Origin: Hyphomonadaceae bacterium
Lineage (GTDB): Bacteria > Pseudomonadota > Alphaproteobacteria > Caulobacterales > Hyphomonadaceae
Length of the DNA: 53,586 nucleotides
NCBI GenBank assembly: GCA_030697555.1
Contig: JAUYPV010000039.1
Coordinates: 1 to 53,586, forward strand
Direction of reading: 5' to 3'
Positions 31,822 through 40,915 of the stretch are shown piece by piece. The translations under genes and the position numbers were made by a program. The notes under the pieces are model-generated. The model made no database searches. It was not told where the DNA came from and worked only from the letters and a program-made list of their open reading frames with translations. The number at the start of each line of letters is the position of its first letter. Position 1 is the first letter of the stretch.

Positions 31822-32961
31822 ATGGCCCAGTCGGCCGAAGTGCAAGATTTGGTTAACCATAAACCGGCCGAAAAGCCGGACGTTCAGCGATTCCTGGTGC
31901 TCGACGGCATGCGGGGGCTGGCGGCCTTCGCGGTCATCCTCGACCACGTTTCGTCCGAGACCCTCCGCGCCTGGTTTCCCGGCCGTTATCTGGCGGTCGA
32001 CTTCTTCTTCGTGCTGAGCGGCTTCGTCCTGGCACACGCGTATGGTCAGCGCCTCGCTTCGGGCGCCCTCACACCGCTGGGCTTCCTGAAGATCCGGCTG
32101 ATCCGGCTCTATCCGCTCTACCTGCTGGGTCTCGCCATCGGTCTTGCGTTCGAGGTCCTTAGCGTCCTGCGCGGCTGGCAAGCGACTGCACTTTCGGACG
32201 TCGCGATCATCGCCCTGTTGGGCCTCGCCTTCGTGCCCACGCCGCCCGTATTCAACCTGGCAAGCGCCAACCTTTATCCGCTAAATTCCCCGGCCTGGTC
32301 GTTGTTCTTCGAGCTGGTGGTGAACTTCGTCTATGCGCTGGTGGCGCGGTTCCTGAGTTGGCGGGTATTCGCGATCGGGTTGCCAGTCGCAGCGGCAGCA
32401 GTCGCGTTTACCGTTATGCGCAGCTCCGATCTCGGCCCCGGTTGGGTATGGGGCCATTTCGACGCCGGCCTGGCGCGCGTGATCTACGGCTTCTTCGCCG
32501 GCGTGCTGATTTACCGTCTTCGCTCCGTGATTCGTATTCCCGCCGTGCCGGCCTGGGCGGCGGTGCTGCTGCTGCTGGCGATCTTCGCGGTCCCGACCGC
32601 CAGCTTCTTCTGGCGGCAGGCGTTGGACGTCTTTGCCGCGATCGTGTTGATGCCGCTGCTGGTGGCGTTCGCCTCTGGCGCGAAAGTTAACGGGCCGCTG
32701 GCGCGGGCTTGCGGCTGGCTCGGGGCCCTGTCCTACGGCGTCTACGTGCTGCACTGGCCGCTGGCGAGGTTTGTCGAGTACGGCCTGCAGTTTGCCGGGG
32801 TGACGCTGCCATATGGCTTCCTGCATGTCGTACTTGTGGGGCTGGTCGCCGCAACAATCGCAGCGATCACACTGCGATTTTATGATGAACCGGTCCGCCG
32901 CATGCTCGCCGGACGGGCGAAGAAGGGCCTGTTAAGCGTTACTGCTGGGGAAGCCAGTTAA
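31822..32961 (+). CDS. Acyltransferase 3 (OafA/YrhL) family membrane protein
   Basis: A 379-residue inner-membrane protein that would transfer an acyl group, usually acetyl, to a surface sugar. The family start is LDGMRGLAAFAVILDHV (the catalytic His follows the R-G-L block), then AVDFFFVLSGFVLAHAY and FLKIRLIRLYPLYLLGL with the conserved R-x10-R pair, and SPAWSLFFELVVNF. About ten membrane segments follow, with YVLHWPLARFVEY near the end. ATG 31822 has AGGA eight bases upstream; GTG 31816 is too close to that site. It starts the plus-strand arm of the polysaccharide locus. Confidence 0.92.
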   Translation: MAQSAEVQDLVNHKPAEKPDVQRFLVLDGMRGLAAFAVILDHVSSETLRAWFPGRYLAVDFFFVLSGFVLAHAYGQRLASGALTPLGFLKIRLIRLYPLYLLGLAIGLAFEVLSVLRGWQATALSDVAIIALLGLAFVPTPPVFNLASANLYPLNSPAWSLFFELVVNFVYALVARFLSWRVFAIGLPVAAAAVAFTVMRSSDLGPGWVWGHFDAGLARVIYGFFAGVLIYRLRSVIRIPAVPAWAAVLLLLAIFAVPTASFFWRQALDVFAAIVLMPLLVAFASGAKVNGPLARACGWLGALSYGVYVLHWPLARFVEYGLQFAGVTLPYGFLHVVLVGLVAATIAAITLRFYDEPVRRMLAGRAKKGLLSVTAGEAS

Positions 32962-33052
32962 CGTTGTCTCTCCGCGATGGCATGTGACTTGCTCGCGCAT
33001 AAGGGGAAGGGTTTCCGTGCGCCCTGTAGGGGCGTGTCAGGCATGGAACGTC

Positions 33053-33856
33053 GTGATCAGTACGCTGAAGCAAGCCATTGTCCGGACGACGGGGTTCGAC
33101 CGCCAGCGCTTCGCGGTGACCCGGATGTGCTGCGAGCGCTATCTGCTTGCGGCGGGCGGCCGCGCGCGCAAGCGGTGGATCGGGCGTATTCTCTGCTATC
33201 ATTCGATCGGCCAGAAGGATTGGGGCGTGAACGACGTCACCCCACAACAGTTCCGACGCCATATCGAACTCGCGCTCAACGCGGGCTACCGTTTTGTCCC
33301 GGCCTCGCAGATTGCAAAGACTGGCGGAGCGGCCAAGGATCTAGCCATCACCTTCGATGACGGGCTGAAAAGCGTTCTGACTGAAGCTGCGCCGATCCTG
33401 AAGGAGTATGGATTGCCCTGGACATTCTTCCCGGTGTCGGAGTGGAGTGATGCGCGCCACGCTTTCGGAGATGGTGTAGTCCTTACCTGGCATGATATCG
33501 AGAAGCTCATGGCCGACGGCGCAGAGATGGGTAGCCATTCAGCAACACATCCGGATTTTGGCCGGATCGAGTTGTCCCAGGCCATCGATGAGCTTGGCGG
33601 GTCGAGGGAGCTGTTCCACAAGCGTCTTGGTGTTTCGCCTGACACGTTCGCTATCCCGCTTGGGCAATCGGGGAACTGGAAGCCAGCCGCAATGAAGGCA
33701 GCCCAGGACGCGGGCTATCAGACCATATATGCCCAAGCCGAGGAAACACGGCCGGCCGGCACGATCGCGCGCACCTTCATTACCAAGTTCGATGGCGATC
33801 GCATTTTCCGCGCAGCCCTGAAAGGCAAGTTCGACTATTGGGAGGAGTGGGTCTGA
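33053..33856 (+). CDS. Polysaccharide deacetylase family protein
   Basis: About 267 residues. I use GTG 33053 (GGA a few bases upstream); GTG 32984 would add a 23-residue segment with no family features, so the start is uncertain. The NodB-type fold shows ILCYHSIG, AITFDDGLKSVLTEAAPIL (motif 1, with the catalytic and metal Asp) and MGSHSATHPDFGR (motif 2, HxxxH metal ligands), then FAIPLGQSGNW. It would remove N-acetyl groups from a glycan or its precursor. No signal peptide is evident. Its stop overlaps the GT2 start in TGATG, so the genes are coupled. Confidence 0.87.
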   Translation: MISTLKQAIVRTTGFDRQRFAVTRMCCERYLLAAGGRARKRWIGRILCYHSIGQKDWGVNDVTPQQFRRHIELALNAGYRFVPASQIAKTGGAAKDLAITFDDGLKSVLTEAAPILKEYGLPWTFFPVSEWSDARHAFGDGVVLTWHDIEKLMADGAEMGSHSATHPDFGRIELSQAIDELGGSRELFHKRLGVSPDTFAIPLGQSGNWKPAAMKAAQDAGYQTIYAQAEETRPAGTIARTFITKFDGDRIFRAALKGKFDYWEEWV

Positions 33857-34839
33857 TGACTGTTCCCCCCAATCCCAGGTTCGTCTCCGTCATTATCGGC
33901 ACGCGTAACCGGCCCGACATGCTGCGGAAGGCGCTCGCGAGCATCCGTGCGATCGAGGGGCCGGATCTCAAGTTCGAGATTTTGGTTGGCGACAACGGAA
34001 CCACGCCGGAGACCGCGGGCATCGTCGCCGAATTTGGCGGCATCTACGACAAAACGGACGTGTATGGCTGTCCGGCGGCGCGCAATCTTGCGCTGCGACG
34101 CGTCAGCGGAGAATTCATCGCCTTCATCGACGATGACGATGTCTGGCTTCCGGGCCATGTTCGTCCGCACATCGCATTCCTCGATGCGCATCCAGACTAT
34201 GAAGCGGTGTTCGGTCAGATCATCACGGCCGACGAGAATCTGAATCCGATCGCACTGCCGTGGCCGGAAAAGCTGCCGGCCAACGGCGACGTTTTTCGCC
34301 CCATGATGAGCGGATATTTCCCGCAGGTGGGCGCAACGGTTGTGCGCGGCCGTGCTCTTGCGAAATACGGTTTGATGGACGAAGCCCTGATCGGCGATTC
34401 CGATTGGGATTGGCAGTTGCGCATCGCCGGCGACAACAAGATCGGTCATGTGCAGGAGCCGTGCGTGCTGTTCCGCCAGCGCAAGAAGGGGGCCTTCAAC
34501 GCCTTGCAGCTGCGCCGCGCCGGATACACGCGAAGGATCTTCATCCGCCATGCGCTGGCCAATCGCAAACGGTGGGGCAGTGCTCTCGAAATGATTCGCT
34601 CATATTTCGAGAGCGTCAGCACGTACTACAGCTACTTCATGGACGTTGCCGCCGATCGCGCCATGAGTGGCGACCGGGTTGGAGCTGCCAAGGCGTTGGC
34701 AAGCGCTTTCTGGGTCTTGCCGACCCGTACCGTGCGCGCCCTGCTGGGCCGGCCGCACCGCACTACCCTGGCGAACATATTCCTGCCGGGAGCGGCGCGC
34801 CCCCTGTCGGAAGACGCAGGCCAGGCCCACCGGGGATAG
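33856..34839 (+). CDS. Glycosyltransferase family 2
   Basis: A 327-residue GT-A enzyme, ATG 33856 with GGAGGAG upstream. The N-terminal core has VSVIIGTRNRPDMLRKALASI, FEILVGDNG, PAARNLALRRVSGEFIAFIDDDDVWLPGH with the DxD-type metal site (DDDD), and a GDSDWDWQLRIAG acceptor-side block with the usual E/D-D pair. It has no membrane segments. It would add a sugar to a lipid-linked polysaccharide on the cytoplasmic face. It is the last gene of the plus-strand arm and convergent with the GT4 gene at 34888. Confidence 0.92.
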   Translation: MTVPPNPRFVSVIIGTRNRPDMLRKALASIRAIEGPDLKFEILVGDNGTTPETAGIVAEFGGIYDKTDVYGCPAARNLALRRVSGEFIAFIDDDDVWLPGHVRPHIAFLDAHPDYEAVFGQIITADENLNPIALPWPEKLPANGDVFRPMMSGYFPQVGATVVRGRALAKYGLMDEALIGDSDWDWQLRIAGDNKIGHVQEPCVLFRQRKKGAFNALQLRRAGYTRRIFIRHALANRKRWGSALEMIRSYFESVSTYYSYFMDVAADRAMSGDRVGAAKALASAFWVLPTRTVRALLGRPHRTTLANIFLPGAARPLSEDAGQAHRG

Positions 34840-34887
34840 AGACGGCGCGGCCTGGCTAGTTCAGGCGGTCAACTGCCGGCGCCGCCT

Positions 34888-36552
34888 TCATTTTTTCATG
34901 CGGCGCAGGCGGCTCTTCACCCACTCCGGCAGCAGTAGCCGCAGTGTCTCGGAGAGGCCGCGGATGTCGCCGGAGCGGCGCAGCGCCGCCCAGAGACGAA
35001 GGCGCGGCCCGAGGCTGAGAAGGCCCATATAGTCCTTCGTGAGGTTCGACAGCGGTTCGTCCGCGCCGAATATCTCCTCATGCCGGCAATCGGGCTCGCC
35101 AAAGCGTGGACGGTCGGGCGCGCAGGCCGGTTCGGGCGAGGGAGATGCGATGGGCGGCAGTTCTACCGAACGTTGGAAAGCCGCTTCCATCCAGTCGAGC
35201 CAGCCAGGCGGAGTGTGGGCGCCGACGACGGCCTTCTCGCCCGCGCGCCCCACCGCCTCGCGGTATGCGGGATCGGCAATCAGGCGTGACAGGATGGTGT
35301 TGTACTCGGGCATGCTGCGGGCCGACAGCGCCGTGCCGACCAGGCCGACGTGGTTGATGCCGAATATGCGCGCTTCGTCTGGCGCGATGAAGAGCGTCAC
35401 CATGGGCAGGCCGTAACCGGCCGCTTCCATGAGAGAGGTGGAAGACACAAACGGATAGCTGTCGACGCAGATGTCGGCCGCTTCGAAATAGGTCCACGGA
35501 TCGGGCTGTTCGGGGAGGCCGACGATACGTCCGCCAACAGCGTCCTGCGCCGGCTTCCAGTCAGCCATCGGTCCAGAACCGACGACAACGAGCTGGGCTT
35601 CGGGGTGCTTCTTTAAAAGGTCGATGTGAAGATCGGCGAATGTGACGCCATTCACGGAACGATACTTCGCCGTCCGTGCGACGGACACCATGATGGTTGC
35701 ATCGGGATCGAGGCCTAGCTTCGTCCGGGCATCGGCCTTTGACAGACGGCGCACAACCGGCTCCACAACGGTCGGCATCAATGTCGAGCGCTCGGGCGAA
35801 ACGCCGCGGCGGCTGATGGAGATATCGCCGGCGGCATCCCGAAGATTGATCACCACATGCCCCACGCTCGATCCCAGCCAGAAGATGTGGTCGGCGTGGT
35901 TGAGGAAGAGGACGGGCGGAACCTTGTCCGGCCGCGCGAACGCGACCAGCGGGACCATGTCCTCACAGTGGATATGAAGGATGACGAGATCATGTCCGCG
36001 CGCGATGTCGCGAAGGCGCCCGACGTTACCGAGCGCCGAACCAATTTCGGTATTCAGAATGTGGATCTTCCCACCGCGGCTCGCCACGGCATCCTTCATG
36101 TGCTGCGGAACGAACCCGCGAAAGCGTGTCATCGCCAGGGAGTGAGAGCGCGACGGGTCCGCCGCCATCCACCGCGAGATCATGCGCGTGAGGCCGCCGA
36201 CCGGTGAGACTTCGCTAACCACGTGCAGCACGCGCTTGTAGCCAGCCGCCGACGTAGCTCGGGCGAAGGACGGGGTCCTGTCAGGAATGGCGGCGCTGAC
36301 GGCATGGATGACGCGTTCCAGGCGCCAGGATGCAAAGACACCGCAATGCTTGTGGGTGGCCACAGCCGCCGCCAGCGATGCGTACATCATTGCTTCTTCG
36401 AGCCGGCCGCTGGCGAGCGCCTTTTCCGACAGGGTGACCTGTGCCTCGAAGCGGGCGAAGTTGGCTTTGATCCGTGCGGTCGAGGCGGGCGATTCCGACG
36501 AAGCTTGGCCCGCCGCTTGTGTCTCGGGCGGGGAGGCGAGGTCGAGCTTCAA
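34888..36552 (-). CDS. Glycosyltransferase group 1 with N-terminal extension
   Basis: About 554 residues. The likely start is TTG 36552 (LKLDLASPP) with GGGAGA upstream, overlapping the wzt stop in TTGA; a longer frame inside wzt is unlikely. Residues about 25-85 form a helical segment (FARFEAQVTLSEKALASGRLEEAM) resembling a TPR-like pair. The GT-B region begins at about 105 (KRVLHVVSEVSPVGGLTRM), with HADHIFWLGS, SVARTAKYRSVNG, LVVVGSGPM and CVDSYPFVSSTSLMEAAGYGLPMV at the donor site. Last gene of the long minus-strand polysaccharide operon. Sugar specificity unknown. Confidence 0.85.
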   Translation of the reverse strand: MKLDLASPPETQAAGQASSESPASTARIKANFARFEAQVTLSEKALASGRLEEAMMYASLAAAVATHKHCGVFASWRLERVIHAVSAAIPDRTPSFARATSAAGYKRVLHVVSEVSPVGGLTRMISRWMAADPSRSHSLAMTRFRGFVPQHMKDAVASRGGKIHILNTEIGSALGNVGRLRDIARGHDLVILHIHCEDMVPLVAFARPDKVPPVLFLNHADHIFWLGSSVGHVVINLRDAAGDISISRRGVSPERSTLMPTVVEPVVRRLSKADARTKLGLDPDATIMVSVARTAKYRSVNGVTFADLHIDLLKKHPEAQLVVVGSGPMADWKPAQDAVGGRIVGLPEQPDPWTYFEAADICVDSYPFVSSTSLMEAAGYGLPMVTLFIAPDEARIFGINHVGLVGTALSARSMPEYNTILSRLIADPAYREAVGRAGEKAVVGAHTPPGWLDWMEAAFQRSVELPPIASPSPEPACAPDRPRFGEPDCRHEEIFGADEPLSNLTKDYMGLLSLGPRLRLWAALRRSGDIRGLSETLRLLLPEWVKSRLRRMKK

Positions 36553-37799
36553 CGGTCTCTCCCGTTGACCACGAGCTGCGGCGCCTGCTGATCGCGAGTG
36601 TTCACCTTCCATTGTCCGGGCTGGTGGAAGACGCCGTAGGAATGAGAGATAAACAGCGGGTGACGGACGTGGAACGTGCCGCCGAGCTGGCCGCACAGCT
36701 GGTGGGTGCGCTCACGGATGTTGAAAGTCACCATGTATTGGTCGGCGACCATGTTGATCGGCGCCGTGGTGAGTTCGAGTTCGCCTTCGCCATCGATCAT
36801 CGGAATGTCGATGTTGTCGTCGAATGTCGAGAACGTGCAGCAATGCACTTCATCGGCGCGATCGAAACCGACGCGGATCTCGGGACGCTCAATGGGGCGA
36901 GTGGTCCTGTAGCGGAAGCGAACGCGCATGCGCTCGCCGAAGTTGAATACGGATTTCTCCGCCCCAGCCTCGTCCATCAGCTTCACGTCGATGATGGAGA
37001 CCGCCGGCGGCTCAAGGCCTTCGTGCCGGTACCAGGGCGCCTGGGCAAGGCGGCTGTCCGCTTCATAGAGCTTGAGACCTTCATCGGTCGGGCCATCGAA
37101 CACAATCTCGCCTTTGCGAAGATAGATGACACGGGGGCACATGCTCTTGATGGAAAACATGTTGTGCGAGACGAACAGGATCGTGGAGCCCCTGCGTTCC
37201 AAGGAGCGTGTGAAGTCGATGCATTTTTTCTGGAACCCCAGATCGCCAACGGCGAGCACTTCGTCGAGCAGAAGGATATCCGGATCGAGGTTCGCCGCCA
37301 CGGCGAAGGCGAGGCGCACATACATGCCCGACGAATAGCGCTTGACGGGTGTGTCGATGAACTTCTCGATCTCGGAGAAGGCGATGATCTGGTCGAATTT
37401 CGTGGCGACCTCGGCGCGGCTCATGCCGAGGATCGAGCCGTAGAGAAAAACGTTCTCGCGGCCGGTCAGCTCGCGGTGAAAGCCGGTGCCAACCTCGAGG
37501 AGAGCTCCAAGCCGGCCGGTGATTTCAGCCTTGCCGGTGGTGGGCGTCACAATCTGCGAAAGCGTCTTGAGGAGCGTGGACTTGCCGGCGCCGTTGAGAC
37601 CCACGATGCCGACATTCTCTCCGCGCTTGATCTCGAACGAAGCATCCTTGAGCGCCCAGAACTCGGTGGGGCCCGAGGCTTTCTTCGGCCGGAATGCAGC
37701 CTGAAGCGCATCCCGCAGCGAATTGTGCTGCGAGCCGAGCGCGCCGAGCTTGTAGCGCTTGCCGAGGCCTTCGGCTCGAATGGCGATGTTGCTGTTCAT
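36549..37799 (-). CDS. wzt: Polysaccharide ABC exporter ATPase, Wzt-like
   Basis: A 416-residue nucleotide-binding subunit. Residues 1-245 are the ATPase: GLNGAGKSTLLK (Walker A), SSGMYVRLAFAVAANLDPDILLLDEVLAVGD (signature and Walker B) and LFVSHNMFSIKSMC (switch His). Residues ~260-416 form a beta-rich C-domain (VSIIDVKLMDEAGAEKSVFNFGERMRVRFRYRT) of the Wzt carbohydrate-binding type; in O-antigen export this domain recognises the modified non-reducing end of the chain. Start overlaps the wzm stop (TGATG). The presence of the C-domain suggests the polymer carries a terminal cap or modification. Confidence 0.9.
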   Translation of the reverse strand: MNSNIAIRAEGLGKRYKLGALGSQHNSLRDALQAAFRPKKASGPTEFWALKDASFEIKRGENVGIVGLNGAGKSTLLKTLSQIVTPTTGKAEITGRLGALLEVGTGFHRELTGRENVFLYGSILGMSRAEVATKFDQIIAFSEIEKFIDTPVKRYSSGMYVRLAFAVAANLDPDILLLDEVLAVGDLGFQKKCIDFTRSLERRGSTILFVSHNMFSIKSMCPRVIYLRKGEIVFDGPTDEGLKLYEADSRLAQAPWYRHEGLEPPAVSIIDVKLMDEAGAEKSVFNFGERMRVRFRYRTTRPIERPEIRVGFDRADEVHCCTFSTFDDNIDIPMIDGEGELELTTAPINMVADQYMVTFNIRERTHQLCGQLGGTFHVRHPLFISHSYGVFHQPGQWKVNTRDQQAPQLVVNGRDR

Positions 37800-38686
37800 C
37801 AGATGAGATCCGCGAAAGAGCGTTCCATGCGCTTGAAGAAGACAAGGCCGCCGAAGAATAGCACCACGATAAGAACGCCACTGACGCCAATTGCGATAGG
37901 ATCGAGGACGCCCTCACCAAACACCGCCCAGCGGAACGCCTCGATCACGCCAACCATGGGGTTGAGCGCGACGATCCATTTGAGGTTATCCGGAACGATC
38001 GAGAAGGAATACACGACCGGAGACGCGTACATCCAGATCTGAAGTATGAACGGCAAGGTATGCTTCACGTCGCGATAGCGAACGTTGATCGGGCCAATCC
38101 ACATCGAGATCGAAAGCGCGCACATGCCGGCAAGCACGAGCAGGGGCGGAATGGCGATAAGGCGCCAGGTGGGGGCGATGCCGAAGAACGCCATCAGGAT
38201 CAGCAGCACGACGAAGCCGATGAGAAAATCGAGGATCGGCCCGATTGTGCCAGCCAGCGGGATCAGAAGGCGGGGAAAGTAGACCTTGCGAACCAGTTCT
38301 TCCTCGGTGACGAGCCCCGTGCCGCCGCGGCGGACGGACTCCGCGAAGTAGTTCCACGGAAGAACCGCGGCGAACGCAAAGATGGCGTAGGGCACGTCGC
38401 CCGGTGTGGGGATCTTGGCGATGATGCCGAAGACGATCGTGAAGATGATGACGGCGAATATTGGTTGGATGACCGCCCAAGCGGCGCCGAGCGCAGCCTG
38501 GCGGTAGAGCACCATGATGTCGCGTTTGACCAGCGTGGCGAGCAGGCCGCGGGAGCGCCAGATCTGGTCGAGTTCGAGATCGAAGAGGCCGCGGTCGGGG
38601 CGGATCAGCGTACGCCGTTCGCTGGTTCGCGCGCGCAAGGGTGTTGCGGGCGGAGTCGTTGCGGCAGAGGCGTCGGCGGGGGTCAT
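37799..38686 (-). CDS. wzm: Polysaccharide ABC exporter permease, Wzm-like
   Basis: A 295-residue ABC-2 type permease. A short charged N-terminus with LATLVKRDIMVLYRQAALGAAWAVIQPI leads to six membrane segments. Family blocks include YAIFAFAAVLPWNYFAES, RKVYFPRLLIPLAGT, WIGPINVRYRDVKHTLPFILQIWMYASPVVYS and LNPMVGVIEAFRWAVFG. It would form the channel that exports an undecaprenyl-linked polysaccharide to the periplasm with the Wzt ATPase. It overlaps the genes on both sides (ATGA with the aminotransferase, TGATG with wzt). Confidence 0.92.
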   Translation of the reverse strand: MTPADASAATTPPATPLRARTSERRTLIRPDRGLFDLELDQIWRSRGLLATLVKRDIMVLYRQAALGAAWAVIQPIFAVIIFTIVFGIIAKIPTPGDVPYAIFAFAAVLPWNYFAESVRRGGTGLVTEEELVRKVYFPRLLIPLAGTIGPILDFLIGFVVLLILMAFFGIAPTWRLIAIPPLLVLAGMCALSISMWIGPINVRYRDVKHTLPFILQIWMYASPVVYSFSIVPDNLKWIVALNPMVGVIEAFRWAVFGEGVLDPIAIGVSGVLIVVLFFGGLVFFKRMERSFADLI

Positions 38687-39822
38687 TTCGGCTCTGTTGC
38701 TTTCTTGAGCGTGGACGCGACCAGTTCGAGGTCGGCCATCGTCATCTGCGGATAGAGCGGCAGGACGATGGTGCGGTCCTGGCAGCCTTCGGAGTGCGGC
38801 AGGGGCGCGTGGCTGGAGTCCTTGTAGCCGTCTTCGCGGTGCGAGCACATGATGCCGCGGCGCGTAGCGATGCCGGCGTCGAGCATGGCCTGCATGACGG
38901 CCCTCTGGTCGGCATAGTCGGGCAGGCGGACGGCGAAGGATTGCCAGTTGGAGCGGGCGTAGGCGGGCTCCTGCGGCAGGCCAATCCATTGTGCGGAAGA
39001 AAGAAGCGACTTGTAGATGTCGGCGATCTCGCGGCGGCGGGCGACGATGCCGGGCAGGCGGCGCAGCTGTTCGCGGCCGACGGCGGCCTGGATGTCCGTC
39101 ATGCGGTAGTTGTAGCCGAGCACCGGGTGCGTCTCGAAGATCACCTGGTTGGAGCCGTGGCGGACGGTATCCGGGACCGACATGCCGTGCTGGCGCAGCA
39201 GCTTGAACTTGGCGTTCCAGTCGGCGTGCGGCGTGGTGAGCATGCCGCCATCGCCGGTCGACATGATTTTGCGCGGGTGGAAGGAGAATACGGCGACGTC
39301 GCCACGGACGCGGCCGATCTTTTCCCACTCGCCTTCCCAGAGGATTTCGGCGCCGGCGGCGCAGGCGGCATCCTCGATCACGGGAAGCTTGTGCTTCTTC
39401 GCGACGGCGACGATGGCGGCGAGGTCGGCCGGCATGCCCATTTGGTGGACCATGAGAATGGCTTTGGTCTTCGGCGTGATGGCGGCTTCGATGAGCGCGG
39501 GATCCATGTTGTGCGTGACAGGATCGACGTCGATGAAAATCGGCTCGGCGCCGCAATAGCGGACCGAGTTGGCGGTCGCGATGTAGGAGTGCGAGACGGT
39601 GATGACTTCATCGCCTTGTCCAACCCCGGCGGCAAGGAGTGCGAGGTGAAGGCCCGTCGTGCAGTTAGAGACAGCGGTCGCGTGCTCCGCGCCGACGTAT
39701 TCCGCGAACTCTTTTTCGAAAGCGGCGACTTCCGGGCCCTGCGTTATCCAGCCGGACAGGATGACGCGCGAGGCCGCATCGGCTTCGCGCTGGTCCATCA
39801 CAGGTTTGATAATCGGGATCAT
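38683..39822 (-). CDS. DegT/DnrJ/EryC1 sugar aminotransferase A
   Basis: A 379-residue PLP enzyme that would aminate a keto-sugar nucleotide. The start at 39822 (MIPIIKP) overlaps the epimerase stop in TAATG. Motifs: SGWITQGPEVAAFEKEFAEYVG, NCTTGLHLALLAAGVGQGDEVI (cofactor phosphate loop), VIEDAACAAGAE (Asp against the pyridine nitrogen), VFSFHPRKIMSTGDGGML with the Schiff-base Lys, and GYNYRMTDIQAAVGREQL. It is next to a sugar epimerase, so the two probably act on one sugar. The product is not predictable. Confidence 0.92.
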   Translation of the reverse strand: MIPIIKPVMDQREADAASRVILSGWITQGPEVAAFEKEFAEYVGAEHATAVSNCTTGLHLALLAAGVGQGDEVITVSHSYIATANSVRYCGAEPIFIDVDPVTHNMDPALIEAAITPKTKAILMVHQMGMPADLAAIVAVAKKHKLPVIEDAACAAGAEILWEGEWEKIGRVRGDVAVFSFHPRKIMSTGDGGMLTTPHADWNAKFKLLRQHGMSVPDTVRHGSNQVIFETHPVLGYNYRMTDIQAAVGREQLRRLPGIVARRREIADIYKSLLSSAQWIGLPQEPAYARSNWQSFAVRLPDYADQRAVMQAMLDAGIATRRGIMCSHREDGYKDSSHAPLPHSEGCQDRTIVLPLYPQMTMADLELVASTLKKATEPK

Positions 39823-40799
39823 TAGTTGAACCTGTCCTTGTTGGCTTCCCACCAATTCACAAAGCGGCGCACGCCTTCCTCGAGGCTGACTTCAGCCTTG
39901 AAGCCCAGCAGGCGCTCTGCCTTCTCGGTCGAGGAGAGGCGGCGCGAGACGGCGTTCACCTTCCGCTCGGGGCCGTATTCCGGAACCATGTCGGCGGGCG
40001 CGCCCATGACTTTCATCGTCGTGGCGGCGAGTTCGCCCAGCGAGGTCTCGACGCCCGAGGCGATGTGGAAGACTTCGTCCGAGACGTCCGATTTCAGGGC
40101 GAGCACGTTCGCGCGGGCGAGGTCCTCGATATAGATGAAGTCCATCGACGTCTTGCCGTCGCCGAGGATCAGCGGGGGCACGCCCTGGCTGATGCGCTGG
40201 ACCCAGCGGACGAGCACTTCGGTGTACTTGCCTTCGACATCCATGCGCGGGCCGTAGACGTTGAAGTAGCGCATCGCGACGTAGTTGAGGCCGTACATGT
40301 CGTTGTAGGACCGCAGCAGGCCTTCGAGCATGATCTTGGAAGCGCCGTACCAGGTGCGGTTGTTGTAGGGGTGGTGGTCTTCCTTGGTCGGGAAAGTGTC
40401 GGCGAGCCCGAGGATCGAGGCGGACGAGGCGGCGAGCACCTTCTTCACGCCCGCCTGTCTAGCGGCGTCGATGACGTTGAACGTGCCGTCGTTCATCACT
40501 TCCATCGCTTCGCGCGGATCGGCGGCGCAGGCGGTGATGCGGATGGCGGCCATGTGGATGACCGCGTCCATGCCTTCGGTGACCTTGTAGACGGCGTCCT
40601 TGTCGCGGATGTCGCCCTGGATCAGCGTGACGCGCTCGTCCTTGAGGGCGTTCTCGAGGTTGCGGGTCGTGCCGCGCGACATGTTGTCGAAGACCACGAT
40701 CTGGGCAGGCTTCTCGGTGGCGAGCAGCTGGTCGATCGTGGTGGAGCCGATGAGGCCCGCGCCTCCGGTCACCAGAATTTTGGAGCCTTCGATTTTCAT
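39822..40799 (-). CDS. NAD-dependent sugar epimerase/dehydratase
   Basis: A 325-residue extended short-chain dehydrogenase. It has ILVTGGAGLIGSTTIDQLL (NAD loop), FDNMSRG, GDIRD, AAIRITACAADPREAMEVMNDGTFNVIDAA, the catalytic Ser region (LAASSASILG), the Tyr-Lys pair in RTWYGASKIMLEG, and RYFNVYGPRMDVEGKYTEVL. This resembles UDP-glucose 4-epimerase-like and GDP/UDP-sugar modifying enzymes. It lies 116 bases after the second aminotransferase, with a hairpin between them, and leads an overlapping five-gene run to the GT4 at 34888. Confidence 0.92.
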   Translation of the reverse strand: MKIEGSKILVTGGAGLIGSTTIDQLLATEKPAQIVVFDNMSRGTTRNLENALKDERVTLIQGDIRDKDAVYKVTEGMDAVIHMAAIRITACAADPREAMEVMNDGTFNVIDAARQAGVKKVLAASSASILGLADTFPTKEDHHPYNNRTWYGASKIMLEGLLRSYNDMYGLNYVAMRYFNVYGPRMDVEGKYTEVLVRWVQRISQGVPPLILGDGKTSMDFIYIEDLARANVLALKSDVSDEVFHIASGVETSLGELAATTMKVMGAPADMVPEYGPERKVNAVSRRLSSTEKAERLLGFKAEVSLEEGVRRFVNWWEANKDRFN

Positions 40800-40873
40800 T
40801 GTCCCGTCACCCTTGGTCGTATCTGGGGTCGTCGTGTTGTGTTCGTAGACGCGGTTAACGCGTCTGGCAGTAA

Positions 40874-40895
40874 GGCCCGCTGCAAGCAGCGGGCC
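40874..40895 (-). terminator. Palindromic hairpin inside the polysaccharide operon
   Basis: GGCCCGCTGC (40874-40883) pairs perfectly with GCAGCGGGCC (40886-40895). It follows the aminotransferase B stop by 20 bases. The minus-strand T-run is weak, so it may only attenuate transcription or stabilise the upstream message. Confidence 0.45.
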
Positions 40896-40915
40896 CCTTG
40901 GTCAGGTCAGTCGGC